NCBI RefSeq assembly: GCF_003182075.1
Contig: NZ_QGTH01000006.1
Span: forward strand, 1 to 64,000
DNA length: 64,000 nt
Source: Finegoldia magna
GTDB lineage: Bacteria > Bacillota > Clostridia > Tissierellales > Peptoniphilaceae
Direction of reading: 5' to 3'
Within the stretch, counting starts at the first letter, position 1, and each line of letters starts with the position of its first letter. The notes beneath the pieces were generated by a model that saw only the letters and a program-made list of their open reading frames with translations, was not told where the DNA came from and searched no databases. The position numbers and the translations under genes are program-made. Below, piece by piece: positions 34,485 to 42,666 of this stretch.

Positions 34485-34518
34485 TTATACACCTCATTTC
34501 AATTAAGTTGATATATAA

Positions 34519-34547
34519 AATATAACATAGACATTCGATATTATCAA
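34519..34547 (-). promoter_or_regulatory. Promoter of secG-hppA
   Basis: On the minus strand TTGATA (complement of 34542-34547) is followed by 17 bases and TATATT (complement of 34519-34524), 34 bases before secG. A second TGGTATAAT (complement of 34579-34587) lies further up, close to the Fur-like boxes of the divergent operon. Confidence 0.6.
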
Positions 34548-34606
34548 GATACTTCATATATCATTATTGCACAAAGATATTATACCACAAATTTCTTTGA
34601 ATTTAA

Positions 34607-34668
34607 TTGATAATCAGTATTGATTTATCAAAAATCATGTGCTATACTTATTGTGATATCAATTATCA
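34607..34668 (+). promoter_or_regulatory. Promoter with Fur-like boxes for DUF3793-flavodoxin
   Basis: TTGATT (34620-34625) and TATACT (34643-34648) are 17 bases apart, and a TG extends the -10. TGATATCAATTATCA (34654-34668), just downstream of the -10 box, matches the Fur consensus TGATAATNATTATCA at 12 of the 14 fixed positions. A second palindrome, TTGATAA...TTATCAA (34607-34631), overlaps the -35. The arrangement suggests iron-dependent repression. Confidence 0.55.
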
Positions 34669-34689
34669 ATACTTATTATAGAGGTGGTT

Positions 34690-35235
34690 ATGTTACAAGA
34701 CATATTATTAGAACATTGTTATCCCACACTAAGTAATCTCAAATTTGCAAATATGATAAATGTTGATTATACAGATAGCATATTTGAAGACATATTTAAA
34801 TTAAACGAAAAATTATCAGAATATAATTTTAGCTTAATTATTTTAAAGCAAACTAGAAAAAAGTTGTTGCTGTACTTAATAAATTACAATTTAATAGAAA
34901 ACTATAATGATAAGAGGCTGCAAAATGCTTTGAAAAGTTATGGTTATCCTGCGGATAATTTTAATAGCAGCATAAATTTTTTAAAGAAAAGATTACTTGA
35001 AAATGAATTTCCTCATGAAATCGGATTCTTCTTAGGGTATCCCTACGAGGATGTGCTTGGTTTTATCAATTACAACGGAAAAAATGAATGTATTTCTGGA
35101 AAATGGAAAGTATATTCTGATGTAGAAAAAGCAAAAGATATATTTAAAAAATATGACTATGCTAAGCTCGTAACAAAAAGATTATCATTACAAGGAAATA
35201 ACTTGTTTGATATAATAAATTATTTTAAGGAGTAA
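34690..35235 (+). CDS. DUF3793 family protein
   Basis: This 181-residue protein matches the DUF3793 family of anaerobic Firmicutes: a helical N-terminal half, then FPHEIGFFLGYPYEDVLGFINYNGKN and SGKWKVYSDVEKAKDIFKKY, the family's most conserved block. Function is unknown. I chose the ATG at 34690 rather than the GTG two codons earlier, because AGAGGTG overlaps that GTG as the ribosome-binding site. It is followed after three bases by a flavodoxin gene under the same Fur-like promoter, so a link to iron or redox metabolism is likely. Confidence 0.85.
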   Translation: MLQDILLEHCYPTLSNLKFANMINVDYTDSIFEDIFKLNEKLSEYNFSLIILKQTRKKLLLYLINYNLIENYNDKRLQNALKSYGYPADNFNSSINFLKKRLLENEFPHEIGFFLGYPYEDVLGFINYNGKNECISGKWKVYSDVEKAKDIFKKYDYAKLVTKRLSLQGNNLFDIINYFKE

Positions 35236-35238
35236 ATA

Positions 35239-35658
35239 ATGAATTTATTAATTTTATACTGGTCTCAAACTGGTAACACTGAAAAAATGGCTCAAATTAT
35301 TAAAGAAGAATGTGAGTCAAAAGGATCTAAAGTCGAAATGGTATTTAGTGATGATTATAAAAACTACGATATAGACAATTTCGATGTCATTGCTTTTGGG
35401 TGCCCTGCTATGGGTGATGAAGAACTAGAAGATACTTCATTTGAACCGATGTTTTCTGATTTAGAAAATACATTAAGTGATAAAAAAATTGCTCTCTTTG
35501 GTTCTTATGAATGGAACAACGGTGAATGGATGGGCTTTTGGAAAGAAAGATGTTCGAAAAATAATTTAAACGTTATTGATACTGTAATTTGCTATGATAC
35601 ACCAGACGAAAATTCTACTGCTGATATCAAAAAATTTGCAGATAATTTATTAAAATAA
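35239..35658 (+). CDS. Flavodoxin
   Basis: This 139-residue short-chain flavodoxin has the FMN phosphate loop YWSQTGNTEKMA at 7-18. The aromatic isoalloxazine loops appear as FGCPAMGDEELE and FGSYEWNNGEWM. It carries electrons at low potential, commonly replacing ferredoxin when iron is scarce. This fits the Fur-like boxes upstream. It follows DUF3793 by three bases, with TAAGGAGTAAATA as its ribosome-binding site. Its terminator was split by an IS3-family insertion. Confidence 0.95.
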   Translation: MNLLILYWSQTGNTEKMAQIIKEECESKGSKVEMVFSDDYKNYDIDNFDVIAFGCPAMGDEELEDTSFEPMFSDLENTLSDKKIALFGSYEWNNGEWMGFWKERCSKNNLNVIDTVICYDTPDENSTADIKKFADNLLK

Positions 35659-35664
35659 TACTTA

Positions 35665-35679
35665 AAAAAGCTTGGTAGT
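35665..35679. terminator. Left arm of a split bidirectional terminator
   Basis: AAAAAGCTTGGTAGT here and ACTACCAAGCTTTTT at 37291-37305 are exact complements. Removing the IS3-family element and one GTC copy restores a 15-base stem with loop CATCTAAA, which would have served the convergent flavodoxin and DivIVA-like genes. Confidence 0.85.
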
Positions 35680-35680
35680 C

Positions 35681-35704
35681 TAAGGTGACCCCAAAAAGTT
35701 GGAC
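35681..35704 (+). repeat. IS3-element terminal inverted repeat, low-coordinate end
   Basis: It matches the opposite end (37257-37280, complement) at 19 of 24 positions. Mismatches include the second base (A instead of G). Confidence 0.8.
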
Positions 35705-35710
35705 TTTGTA

Positions 35711-35748
35711 CCAGAGACATTTAAAAATATTTGTCTCTGGTTTTTTTT
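35711..35748 (+). terminator. Inward-facing terminator at the IS3-element end
   Basis: CCAGAGACA (35711-35719) and TGTCTCTGG (35732-35740) form a stem, and eight T follow on the plus strand. It lies inside the element beyond the transposase stop and faces incoming transcription, so it stops readthrough from the flavodoxin operon into antisense of the transposase. Confidence 0.82.
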
Positions 35749-35778
35749 GTCCTATTCTACCCATAGAGGTAGAAATTT

Positions 35779-36607
35779 TTATGCTACATTTTTCTTTCTA
35801 TATTCTACTGGTGATAAATATCCTAGTTTTTCTTTTATCCTTTCTTCATTGTAATATTTTATGAAATCTTCTATTGTTTGTTTTAAGTGTTCGTATGAAT
35901 AGAATTTATTTCCGTAGTATATTTCTTGTTTTAATATTCCAAAGAAGTTTTCCATTGGAGAGTTATCTAAGCAATTTCCTTTTCTTGACATGGATTGAGT
36001 GATACCGTTAGATTCTAGTTTTGATGTGTATTGATCTATTTGGTATGCCCAGCCTTGATCTGAGTGAAATATTCTTTTTTCTTTTGTTAGTTATTTCTAT
36101 GGCTTTGTTTAAGGCTTTTAGGATTGGTTCTAGAGTTGGTTGTTTTGATATTTCATAGCTTAGTATTTCACTGTTGTACATATCTAAATATGGATTTAGA
36201 TAAAGTTTCTTTATTTGGTAGGTCCCTGATTTATCTTTTTCAAAATAATTAAATTCTGTTGTGTCAGTTGTTATTTGTGTATATGGTTTTTCTACTTTAA
36301 AGTTTCTTTTTATTTTGTTGTCTGCTACTTTCCCTACTTGTCCTTTGTAGGATGAGTATTTTCTTGATTTTCTTGAAAAACTTTTTACTTGAAGTTTTAG
36401 ATTTTGAACTAATCTTTGTACTTTCTTTTTGTTTATTTTTAGTCCTAATCTTTTTAACATAGCAGTTATTCTTCTGTATCCATAGTTTGGATTTTCTTTT
36501 CTAATTTTGAGTATTTTGTTTTCTATTTCCATATCTTTATTTGGTCTATTTATGCGTTTTTGCCAATACATATATGTTGATTTTGGAAGATTGAAGTATT
36601 TTAACAA
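35779..36607 (-). pseudogene. IS3-family OrfB (DDE transposase), frameshifted
   Basis: The first part (36607 to about 36090) has the HTH_21 region (NPNYGYRRITAMLKRLGLKINKKKVQRL) and the rve integrase core with the first two acidic residues in TTDTTEF and NPYLDMYNSE. The rest lies in another frame: HSDQGWAYQ, SMSRKGNCLDN, then SPMENFFGILKQE with the third acidic residue. The junction at 36086-36093 reads AACTAAC in coding sense where the intact frame needs AAC, consistent with a four-base tandem duplication. Undoing it restores a complete DDE enzyme, so loss was recent. The frame is open back to the A9 run at 36695-36703. Confidence 0.9.
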
Positions 36608-36630
36608 GTCTTTTAATTTGTATTTATTTC

Positions 36631-37224
36631 TTAAAATCCCGATTGTTTCAGTAATTGTCTTATTTCTGCATCTGTCATTTGAGACAATTCTATATTTTTT
36701 TTTATTGCATCATTTTCTAATTGAAGCCAATAGTTTTTTTCTTCTAATTTCTTTATTTTTTCTTTTAATTGTGTTTCTGTTAATGAATTATCTCCTAAAT
36801 TAGTTAAGTTTTCTGATGAATCTATTTTGATATCTTTTGATTTCTTTGGGGATTTTGGCATTTTTGAAGATCTTCCTCTCTTTTTGGGTTTTAGTCCTTC
36901 TATGCCTTTTTCTCTAAAGTCGTTTACCCATCTTGCTATCATTGAAGGATTATTTATCTTTAATTCATTTGCTAGGCTTTGATAGGACATTTCTCCTATT
37001 AAGTACAAGTTTACTACATTTAACTTAAATTCCAAAGTGTGTTGTGTATTTTTTCTTTTTACTTTTATTCCTTCATAGCCTTGTGACTTGTATGCATTTA
37101 CCCATTTTCTTATTATGCTTTCTGAAGGTATACAATATTTATTTGATAAAGTTTTATATGAGGTATTAGATTCTAAATACTCTTTTACCACTTTCGTTTT
37201 GAATTCTATGCTATATTTTGCCAT
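36631..37224 (-). CDS. IS3-family OrfA (helix-turn-helix protein)
   Basis: This 197-residue protein has two helix-turn-helix modules. The first is YSIEFKTKVVKEYLESNTSYKTLSNKYCIPSES with IRKWVNAYKSQG. The second, related copy is HTLEFKLNVVNLYLIGEMSYQSLANELKINNPS with IARWVNDFREKGIEGL. A coiled-coil C-terminus (EKIKKLEEKNYWLQLENDAIKK) follows. Near its end an A9 run (complement of 36695-36703) allows a -1 shift into an open frame that joins OrfB, as in other IS3 elements. OrfA alone usually binds the ends and represses. Confidence 0.92.
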   Translation of the reverse strand: MAKYSIEFKTKVVKEYLESNTSYKTLSNKYCIPSESIIRKWVNAYKSQGYEGIKVKRKNTQHTLEFKLNVVNLYLIGEMSYQSLANELKINNPSMIARWVNDFREKGIEGLKPKKRGRSSKMPKSPKKSKDIKIDSSENLTNLGDNSLTETQLKEKIKKLEEKNYWLQLENDAIKKNIELSQMTDAEIRQLLKQSGF

Positions 37225-37256
37225 TAAAAAACTGACCTCCTTAAGTTAGTTTTTAG

Positions 37257-37280
37257 GTCTAACTTTTGGGGGTCAGTTCA
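37257..37280 (-). repeat. IS3-element terminal inverted repeat, high-coordinate end
   Basis: Read on the minus strand it begins TGAACTGACCCCCAAAAG, upstream of OrfA, with the canonical terminal TG. The GTC target duplicate follows at 37281-37283. Confidence 0.8.
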
Positions 37281-37290
37281 GTCATCTAAA

Positions 37291-37305
37291 ACTACCAAGC
37301 TTTTT
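37291..37305. terminator. Right arm of the split bidirectional terminator
   Basis: This is the exact complement of 35665-35679. Separated by the 1.6 kb element, it can no longer form a local hairpin for the DivIVA-like transcript ending at 37307. Confidence 0.85.
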
Positions 37306-37306
37306 A

Positions 37307-37780
37307 TTAGCCTTTTAATTCATTTCTGTTTTCTTGTAATTCTTCCAATAGATTGTTCAATTTGTCTTGAGTTGTTTCCAACATTTCATCGATATATTGG
37401 ATAGATTGACTCTTTAATAGTCTAGCATTGTTTTCAGCTTGAGAAGTAATTTCTTCTGCATTTTTTTGAGCTGCAATAGTAACATCGTGTTCATTTACCA
37501 TTGTTTCAAATCTGTTTCGAGCTTCTTGGTCTATTTTTTCTGCTTCTTTGTAAGCTTGAGTTCTAATATTTTCAGATTCTCTGTTAGCTTCATCAATAAT
37601 TCTATTCTTTTCAGCATTAGTCCATTGAGCTTGTTTGATTTCTTCTGGTAAATTTTCTCTCATATCTTTTAAAACTGATAGAAGTTCTTCTCTTTCAACC
37701 ATAACTTTTTTAGAAAATGGAACTGTTGATGCTTCATCAAGTATGTCTTCCATTTCTTCTATTAACTTAATAATATCCAT
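37307..37780 (-). CDS. DivIVA/F0-b-like coiled-coil protein
   Basis: This 157-residue, almost entirely coiled-coil acidic/basic protein begins MDIIKLIEEMEDILDEAS. Its middle (NRIIDEANRESENIRTQAYKEAEKIDQEARNRFETM) resembles the b-subunit stalk of ATP synthase and DivIVA-type proteins, but it lacks an N-terminal membrane anchor. In many Clostridia-like genomes a similar small coiled-coil gene lies next to coaD. Its role is unproven, perhaps in cell division or envelope scaffolding. I chose the ATG at 37780, with AGGAGGGTTAC upstream, over an ATG five codons earlier. Its terminator arm was separated by the IS3 element. Confidence 0.75.
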   Translation of the reverse strand: MDIIKLIEEMEDILDEASTVPFSKKVMVEREELLSVLKDMRENLPEEIKQAQWTNAEKNRIIDEANRESENIRTQAYKEAEKIDQEARNRFETMVNEHDVTIAAQKNAEEITSQAENNARLLKSQSIQYIDEMLETTQDKLNNLLEELQENRNELKG

Positions 37781-37817
37781 GTAACCCTCCTGCATTGAGC
37801 TAATTATTCTTACAATT

Positions 37818-37846
37818 ATTATAATAAAAATATCAAATTAATTCAA
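37818..37846 (-). promoter_or_regulatory. Promoter of the DivIVA-like gene
   Basis: On the minus strand TTGAAT (complement of 37841-37846) is followed by 17 bases and a consensus TATAAT (complement of 37818-37823). Confidence 0.7.
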
Positions 37847-37856
37847 GATAAAGCAT

Positions 37857-38345
37857 TTATTTATCGTTAAATTTATCCTTTATATCTTCAATGATATTTT
37901 CAGGAACAAGTTCTGATATATCAGCGCCGTAGGAAGCTATCTCTCTTACTATAGAAGACGAAAGAAATGCATATTTGCCATCTGCAACTAAAAACAATGT
38001 TTCTAATTCATTATTTAATTTCTTATTAGCCAAAGACATTTGCATTTCTGATTCAAAATCACTAACAGCACGTAGTCCCCTTATAATTGTACTACATCCT
38101 ATTTGTTTTGCAAAATCTACAGTCAATCCTTCAAATTGATGAACTCTTACATTAGATAAATGGCTACAAGATTTTTTAATCATCGAAACTCTTTGTTCAA
38201 GAGAAAATGTGCTTTTCTTTTGAATGTTTTTTACAACAGCTACATTTACTTCTTCAAAAATTTTTGCACTTCTTTCAATAATATCCATGTGTCCATTCGT
38301 AATTGGATCAAAACTACCCGGATATAATACCTTTGTTTTATTCAT
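37857..38345 (-). CDS. coaD: Phosphopantetheine adenylyltransferase
   Basis: This 162-residue enzyme makes dephospho-CoA from phosphopantetheine and ATP. Motifs: YPGSFDPITNGHMDII (the NGH form of HxGH), TFSLEQRVSMI, IIRGLRAVSDFESEM and the C-terminal SSSIVREIASYGADISELVP. I chose the ATG at 38345 (MNKTKVLYPGS). The GAGGA site lies seven bases before it but touches the ATG two codons upstream. It overlaps the rsmD stop by eight bases, the same coupling style as pyrH-frr. Confidence 0.97.
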   Translation of the reverse strand: MNKTKVLYPGSFDPITNGHMDIIERSAKIFEEVNVAVVKNIQKKSTFSLEQRVSMIKKSCSHLSNVRVHQFEGLTVDFAKQIGCSTIIRGLRAVSDFESEMQMSLANKKLNNELETLFLVADGKYAFLSSSIVREIASYGADISELVPENIIEDIKDKFNDK

Positions 38346-38898
38346 TATCATTCCTCAAAAAATATATATTCTTCTTTTTACCATATTGTTTTTGTTTTTC
38401 TAATTTCAAATTTTTGAAATATTCATCAGACAATTCTTTTTCGGATTCTAATATAACAAGACAATCATCATTTAAAAGATCATTATCTATTAGCATCTGA
38501 ATGGATTCTTTGTAATAATTTAATCTTTCATAAGGCGGATCGATAAAAACATAATCAAATTTTAATCCTTGTCTTCTGATATTTAATAAATTTTTCTTAA
38601 AATCTCCTTTAAAGACTTTTGCGAATTCCTGTGATTTTGTATGCTCAATATTTTCATTGATGCATTTTATATTATCATTAGAAGCTTCACTAAATACTAC
38701 TAAATCACATCCACGACTTATGAACTCTATACCAACTGCTCCACTTCCTGCAAATAAATCTAATGCTTTAGAATTAGGTTTTACTTGAAAAATCACGCTG
38801 AATATAGCTTCTTTTATTTTACCCTCTGTCGGTCTTGTAAATCTATCTAAATCGGTATTTAAGTTCATACCTCTCATTTTTCCTGAAATAACTTTCAT
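38338..38898 (-). CDS. rsmD: 16S rRNA (guanine966-N2)-methyltransferase
   Basis: This 186-residue Rossmann methyltransferase starts MKVISGKMRGMNL and continues with RPTEGKIKEAIFSVI, the SAM-binding ALDLFAGSGAVGIEFISRG, and the catalytic DPPYERL. It methylates G966 in helix 31 of 16S rRNA. It follows recG by eight bases and overlaps coaD by eight, in the common recG-rsmD-coaD order. Confidence 0.96.
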   Translation of the reverse strand: MKVISGKMRGMNLNTDLDRFTRPTEGKIKEAIFSVIFQVKPNSKALDLFAGSGAVGIEFISRGCDLVVFSEASNDNIKCINENIEHTKSQEFAKVFKGDFKKNLLNIRRQGLKFDYVFIDPPYERLNYYKESIQMLIDNDLLNDDCLVILESEKELSDEYFKNLKLEKQKQYGKKKNIYFLRNDNE

Positions 38899-38906
38899 TT
38901 CTCACC

Positions 38907-40943
38907 TCAATTAAAAATAACATTTTCTAGTAATTTATCTTTAAACTTATTAATTTCTTCATCCAAATACATATATTCTTTAGTTTCGCATAAATCATTC
39001 GTATATATATACTCAGTTATCACAGCAGCCTTTTCTATCAAATCATAGTCTTTTTCTAGATCTGCTATGTTTAGAAGTGGTATTCCTGATTGTCTAGTTC
39101 CTAACAAATCACCACTACCTCTCATCATCAAATCCTTTTGTGATAGTTCAAATCCGCTGTTCGTCTTAACCATAATATTCATTCTTTCCATTTGTTCATC
39201 AGAATGTGCATTATTGATAAGAATACAATAAGATTGATCTGAAGATCTGCCCACTCTACCTCTTAGTTGATGAAGTTGTGAAAGTCCAAATCTTTCTGCA
39301 TTATATATAACAATTACATTTGCTTTTTTGACATCAACGCCAACTTCAATAACTGTTGTAGATACCAATATTTTTGTTTTTCCGTCTACAAAATCTTTCA
39401 TAATTTCTTCTTTTTCTGCAGATTTCATTTTACCGTGTAACATTCCAACATTTATACCAGAAAAATACTCACTAGATAACCTATTGTAAAGTTCTGTTAC
39501 ATTCTCTAAATCCAATGCTCCAGATTCTTCTATCAATGGACACACAACATAAGCTTGAAACCCATTTTCAACTTGTTTTCTGATAAAAGCTGCTATTCTT
39601 TTTTCATAACTAAATCCAACAGAATATGTTTCTATTACTTTTCTGCCTTTAGGCATTTCATTTATTGTTGATATATCCAAATCCCCATAGTAAGAAAGTG
39701 CTAAAGTTCTTGGAATTGGAGTAGCTGTCATCACAAGAACATCTGGATTTTGTCCCTTGTCTGAAATTTTCTTCCTTTGTCCTACACCAAATCTATGTTG
39801 TTCATCGGTAATTACGAGTCCAAGCTTTTTAAATTCCACAAAATCTTGAATTATTGCATGCGTACCAACTATGACATCAAAATAACCCGACTTTATTCCT
39901 TCTAAAACAGAATCTTTTTCCGATTTTGTTAAATCAGATTTTAATAAACAAACTTTTAACCCAAATTTTGAAAAATCATCCGATAAGTTTTCATAATGTT
40001 GTGTCGCTAAAATATCCGTAGGAGCCATAAAAGCTGATTGATAACCACTTGAATATGATTTGAATATCGCTGATTCAGCTACTATTGTCTTTCCACTTCC
40101 TACATCTCCTTGAACCAATCTATTCATTCTCTTTTTAGATGTCATATCACTTTCAATATCTCTAATTGCTTCTAACTGCCCTTTTGTAAGTTCAAATTTT
40201 AAAGACTGTATGAAAATATCCATGCTTTCGTCAGTTTGAAATTTTATATAATTTTGTTCGTTTAGTGTTGTCTTCATTGATTTCATTGCCAATTGCATTA
40301 TAATAACTTCTTCAAGAACAAGCGCTGTCCTAGCTCGTTTAAATTGTGCATAATCCACAGGTTTGTGTATGTTTTTTATTGCATTTCTTTTGTTCTCAAT
40401 ATCGTAGTTTTTAATCATACTATAAGGAATAACATTTTTAATTTCATCAATACAATGTTTAATAGCAAAATCAATGAATTTAATCATATCATTATTTGTA
40501 ACGCCTTTTTTTACTTTGTAAATTGGATAAATAATGCCCAATTTTCCACCAAAAGTTTTACTTAAAATTGGTGACGATATCTTGAATTGATTTTGAACTC
40601 TATTTATTTTCCCATACAAATAGTAAGTAGTGTTTGGTAGCATTTGATTTCTGATAAAAGGCTGATTAAACCATGACACACTTATTTTAGAAGTATCGTC
40701 AAAAGCAATAGCAGATGTTAAATTTAAATTTCTTCTAAGATATTTAGTTACAGGTTTTGAAATAAATTTGACTTTTATAACGCAGTTTTCTTCATTCCTT
40801 GTATCTATAATGTTTTTAATGATCGATCTATTTTCGTACCTATACGGGAAATAATTCAATAAATCATTAACATCAAAAATACCCATTGAGTTTAAAACTT
40901 CTAATTTTTTCTTTCCTATTCCTTTTACTTCTGATAATTGCAT
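38907..40943 (-). CDS. recG: ATP-dependent DNA helicase RecG
   Basis: This 678-residue protein remodels stalled forks and Holliday junctions. The N-terminal wedge/OB region carries GIGKKKLEVLNSMGIFDVNDLLNYFP. The helicase core shows Walker A GDVGSGKT, DEQHRFGVGQR (motif II with its RecG-specific extension), MTATPIPRTLA, and the C-terminal RGRVGRSSDQSYC and RGSGDLLGTRQSG. Length is normal. The first gene of the recG-rsmD-coaD group; it follows the fakA-like terminator. Confidence 0.97.
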   Translation of the reverse strand: MQLSEVKGIGKKKLEVLNSMGIFDVNDLLNYFPYRYENRSIIKNIIDTRNEENCVIKVKFISKPVTKYLRRNLNLTSAIAFDDTSKISVSWFNQPFIRNQMLPNTTYYLYGKINRVQNQFKISSPILSKTFGGKLGIIYPIYKVKKGVTNNDMIKFIDFAIKHCIDEIKNVIPYSMIKNYDIENKRNAIKNIHKPVDYAQFKRARTALVLEEVIIMQLAMKSMKTTLNEQNYIKFQTDESMDIFIQSLKFELTKGQLEAIRDIESDMTSKKRMNRLVQGDVGSGKTIVAESAIFKSYSSGYQSAFMAPTDILATQHYENLSDDFSKFGLKVCLLKSDLTKSEKDSVLEGIKSGYFDVIVGTHAIIQDFVEFKKLGLVITDEQHRFGVGQRKKISDKGQNPDVLVMTATPIPRTLALSYYGDLDISTINEMPKGRKVIETYSVGFSYEKRIAAFIRKQVENGFQAYVVCPLIEESGALDLENVTELYNRLSSEYFSGINVGMLHGKMKSAEKEEIMKDFVDGKTKILVSTTVIEVGVDVKKANVIVIYNAERFGLSQLHQLRGRVGRSSDQSYCILINNAHSDEQMERMNIMVKTNSGFELSQKDLMMRGSGDLLGTRQSGIPLLNIADLEKDYDLIEKAAVITEYIYTNDLCETKEYMYLDEEINKFKDKLLENVIFN

Positions 40944-40981
40944 AACTCACCACACAAAAAAATCCCTACATTAAACATACA

Positions 40982-41012
40982 AATAATAGACCGATGAAAA
41001 TCGATCTATTAT
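40982..41012 (-). terminator. Hairpin after the fakA-like gene
   Basis: AATAGACCGAT (40985-40995) and ATCGATCTATT (41000-41010) form a stem with one G-U pair in minus-strand RNA. The U tract is weak (AUUUGUAUGUUU). Confidence 0.55.
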
Positions 41013-41032
41013 CTGTAATTATTTGTAAGGAG

Positions 41033-42658
41033 TTATTCTATTGAAAATACATAGTAATATAAAGGTTGAGATCCTTCGACAACTTCAATATCAATGTTTT
41101 TATATTCTTCTTCCAAACTATCTTTCAACTTATTAGCAACCATTTCATCACAGCCTTCACCGTAATAAATTGTAACCAATGAATCGTCTTTTTGAATTAG
41201 TTGTCTCAATAAATCCATTGAAACTTTATTAATATCATTACCAACCGCTCTGATATTCTTTTGGTCAAGACCGATAATGTCATCTTTCTTTACTTTAATA
41301 TCTGACATATTTAAATCTTTTACCGCAAAAGTAACTTCACCAGTCTTAACTGTTGCTATTACATCGTTAAAACTATCAAAGTTTTCTTCTGCACTTGCTT
41401 CTTCATTGAATGCTAAAAGAGCCGAAATAGATTGTGGTACGGCTTTTGTCTCTACAACAAATACTTCTTTATCAACTATTTGTTTTGCTTGATTAGCTGA
41501 TAATATGATGTTCTTATTGTTAGGAAATACAAAAACTGTCTTTGCATTAACTTTTTCTATAGAATTAACTATATCTTCAGTTGAAGGATTCATTGTTTGT
41601 CCACCAGTAATCACTTCATCAACATTTAACATATCGAAAACTTTACTGAATCCTTTACCACTGCTAACAACCACAAATCCAAAATCTTTTTCTGGTTCTG
41701 AAGGTTTTGTAGAAGCTTGACTAATTTCTTCTTCAGTAGAATGCAAGTTTTGATGTTGCAATCTCATATTATCTATTTTGATATCTCTTAGAGCACCTAA
41801 TTCCATGGCAATTTCTAAAACTTTACCAGGATTATTAGTATGAATATGAGTTTTGATTACTCCATCACCTTTTACAACTAGTAAACAATCCCCAAAGTTT
41901 TCTAATTTTGATCTATATGAATTTTCATCTGCATCAGTCATTATAAAAAATTCAGTACAATATCCGAATTCTATTTCTTCATCTGATACAACATTCGTAT
42001 TTTCATTAATAGTTCTAGAAGATTCGTCAATTACTGTTTCGGAAATCAATTTTTCATTATCGTAATTTAAAACGCCTTCTAAGAATAACATTAAACCTTG
42101 TCCACCTGCATCAACTACGTCGGCTTCTTTCAAAACAGGTAACATTTCTTTAGTTTTAAGAAGTGCCTTGTTACCTTCAGATATAATATCTGTCAAAAAT
42201 TCTTTGATGTCTTCATAATTTTGGTAGTTTTGATCAGCAAACTCACCCATACATCTAGAAACTGTAAGAATTGTTCCTTCTGTTGGTTTCATTACAGCTT
42301 TGTATGCAGTTTTATAACTTTCAACAAATCCATCTCTTAGTGCAAATATATTAAATTCAGTATAATCTTTAAATCCATTATAAAAACCTCTCATGATTTG
42401 AGAAGTAATTACACCAGAATTTCCTCTAGCTCCCATAAGAGAACCATCACTCATGGCTTTAGCTAAATTTGCAATACTCAAATCAGTTACGCCATTGACT
42501 TTAGAAATAGCTGATTTAATTGTCAATGTCATATTAGTGCCAGTATCTCCATCTGGAACTGGAAAAACATTTAAGCTATTTACTATTTCTCTTTTATTTT
42601 CTAAGTTCTTAAATCCCGCTAGAAGGCAATTCTTGAACAGTGTTGCGTCATTCTTCAT
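41033..42658 (-). CDS. fakA: FakA/YloV-type DAK2-domain kinase
   Basis: This 541-residue protein has an N-terminal DhaL/DAK2 ATP-binding domain (1-200) with VFPVPDGDTGTNMTLT, SLMGARGNSGVITSQIMRGF and ADVVDAGGQGLMLFLEG. A middle domain and a C-terminal DegV-interacting region follow (FGFVVVSSGKG, TGGQTMNPSTEDIV). In Firmicutes this family is FakA, which phosphorylates fatty acids held by FakB for phospholipid synthesis. It follows the Asp23/Gls24-like gene by 8 bases, the conserved yloU-yloV order. GAAAA-GGGGGC precedes its ATG. Confidence 0.93.
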   Translation of the reverse strand: MKNDATLFKNCLLAGFKNLENKREIVNSLNVFPVPDGDTGTNMTLTIKSAISKVNGVTDLSIANLAKAMSDGSLMGARGNSGVITSQIMRGFYNGFKDYTEFNIFALRDGFVESYKTAYKAVMKPTEGTILTVSRCMGEFADQNYQNYEDIKEFLTDIISEGNKALLKTKEMLPVLKEADVVDAGGQGLMLFLEGVLNYDNEKLISETVIDESSRTINENTNVVSDEEIEFGYCTEFFIMTDADENSYRSKLENFGDCLLVVKGDGVIKTHIHTNNPGKVLEIAMELGALRDIKIDNMRLQHQNLHSTEEEISQASTKPSEPEKDFGFVVVSSGKGFSKVFDMLNVDEVITGGQTMNPSTEDIVNSIEKVNAKTVFVFPNNKNIILSANQAKQIVDKEVFVVETKAVPQSISALLAFNEEASAEENFDSFNDVIATVKTGEVTFAVKDLNMSDIKVKKDDIIGLDQKNIRAVGNDINKVSMDLLRQLIQKDDSLVTIYYGEGCDEMVANKLKDSLEEEYKNIDIEVVEGSQPLYYYVFSIE

Positions 42659-42666
42659 TGTGCCCC

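Larger units (their letters stand above)
35681..37280 (-). mobile_element. IS3-family (IS150-group-like) element, 1,600 bases
   Basis: The element encodes OrfA and a broken OrfB on the minus strand. Its ends form a 24-base imperfect inverted repeat: 35681-35704 against the complement of 37257-37280, 19 of 24 matching, sharing TGACCCC and AAAAGTT. It is flanked by a direct repeat GTC (35678-35680 and 37281-37283), the expected three-base target duplication. The low-coordinate terminus starts TA instead of the usual TG, which may weaken that end. Confidence 0.9.
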
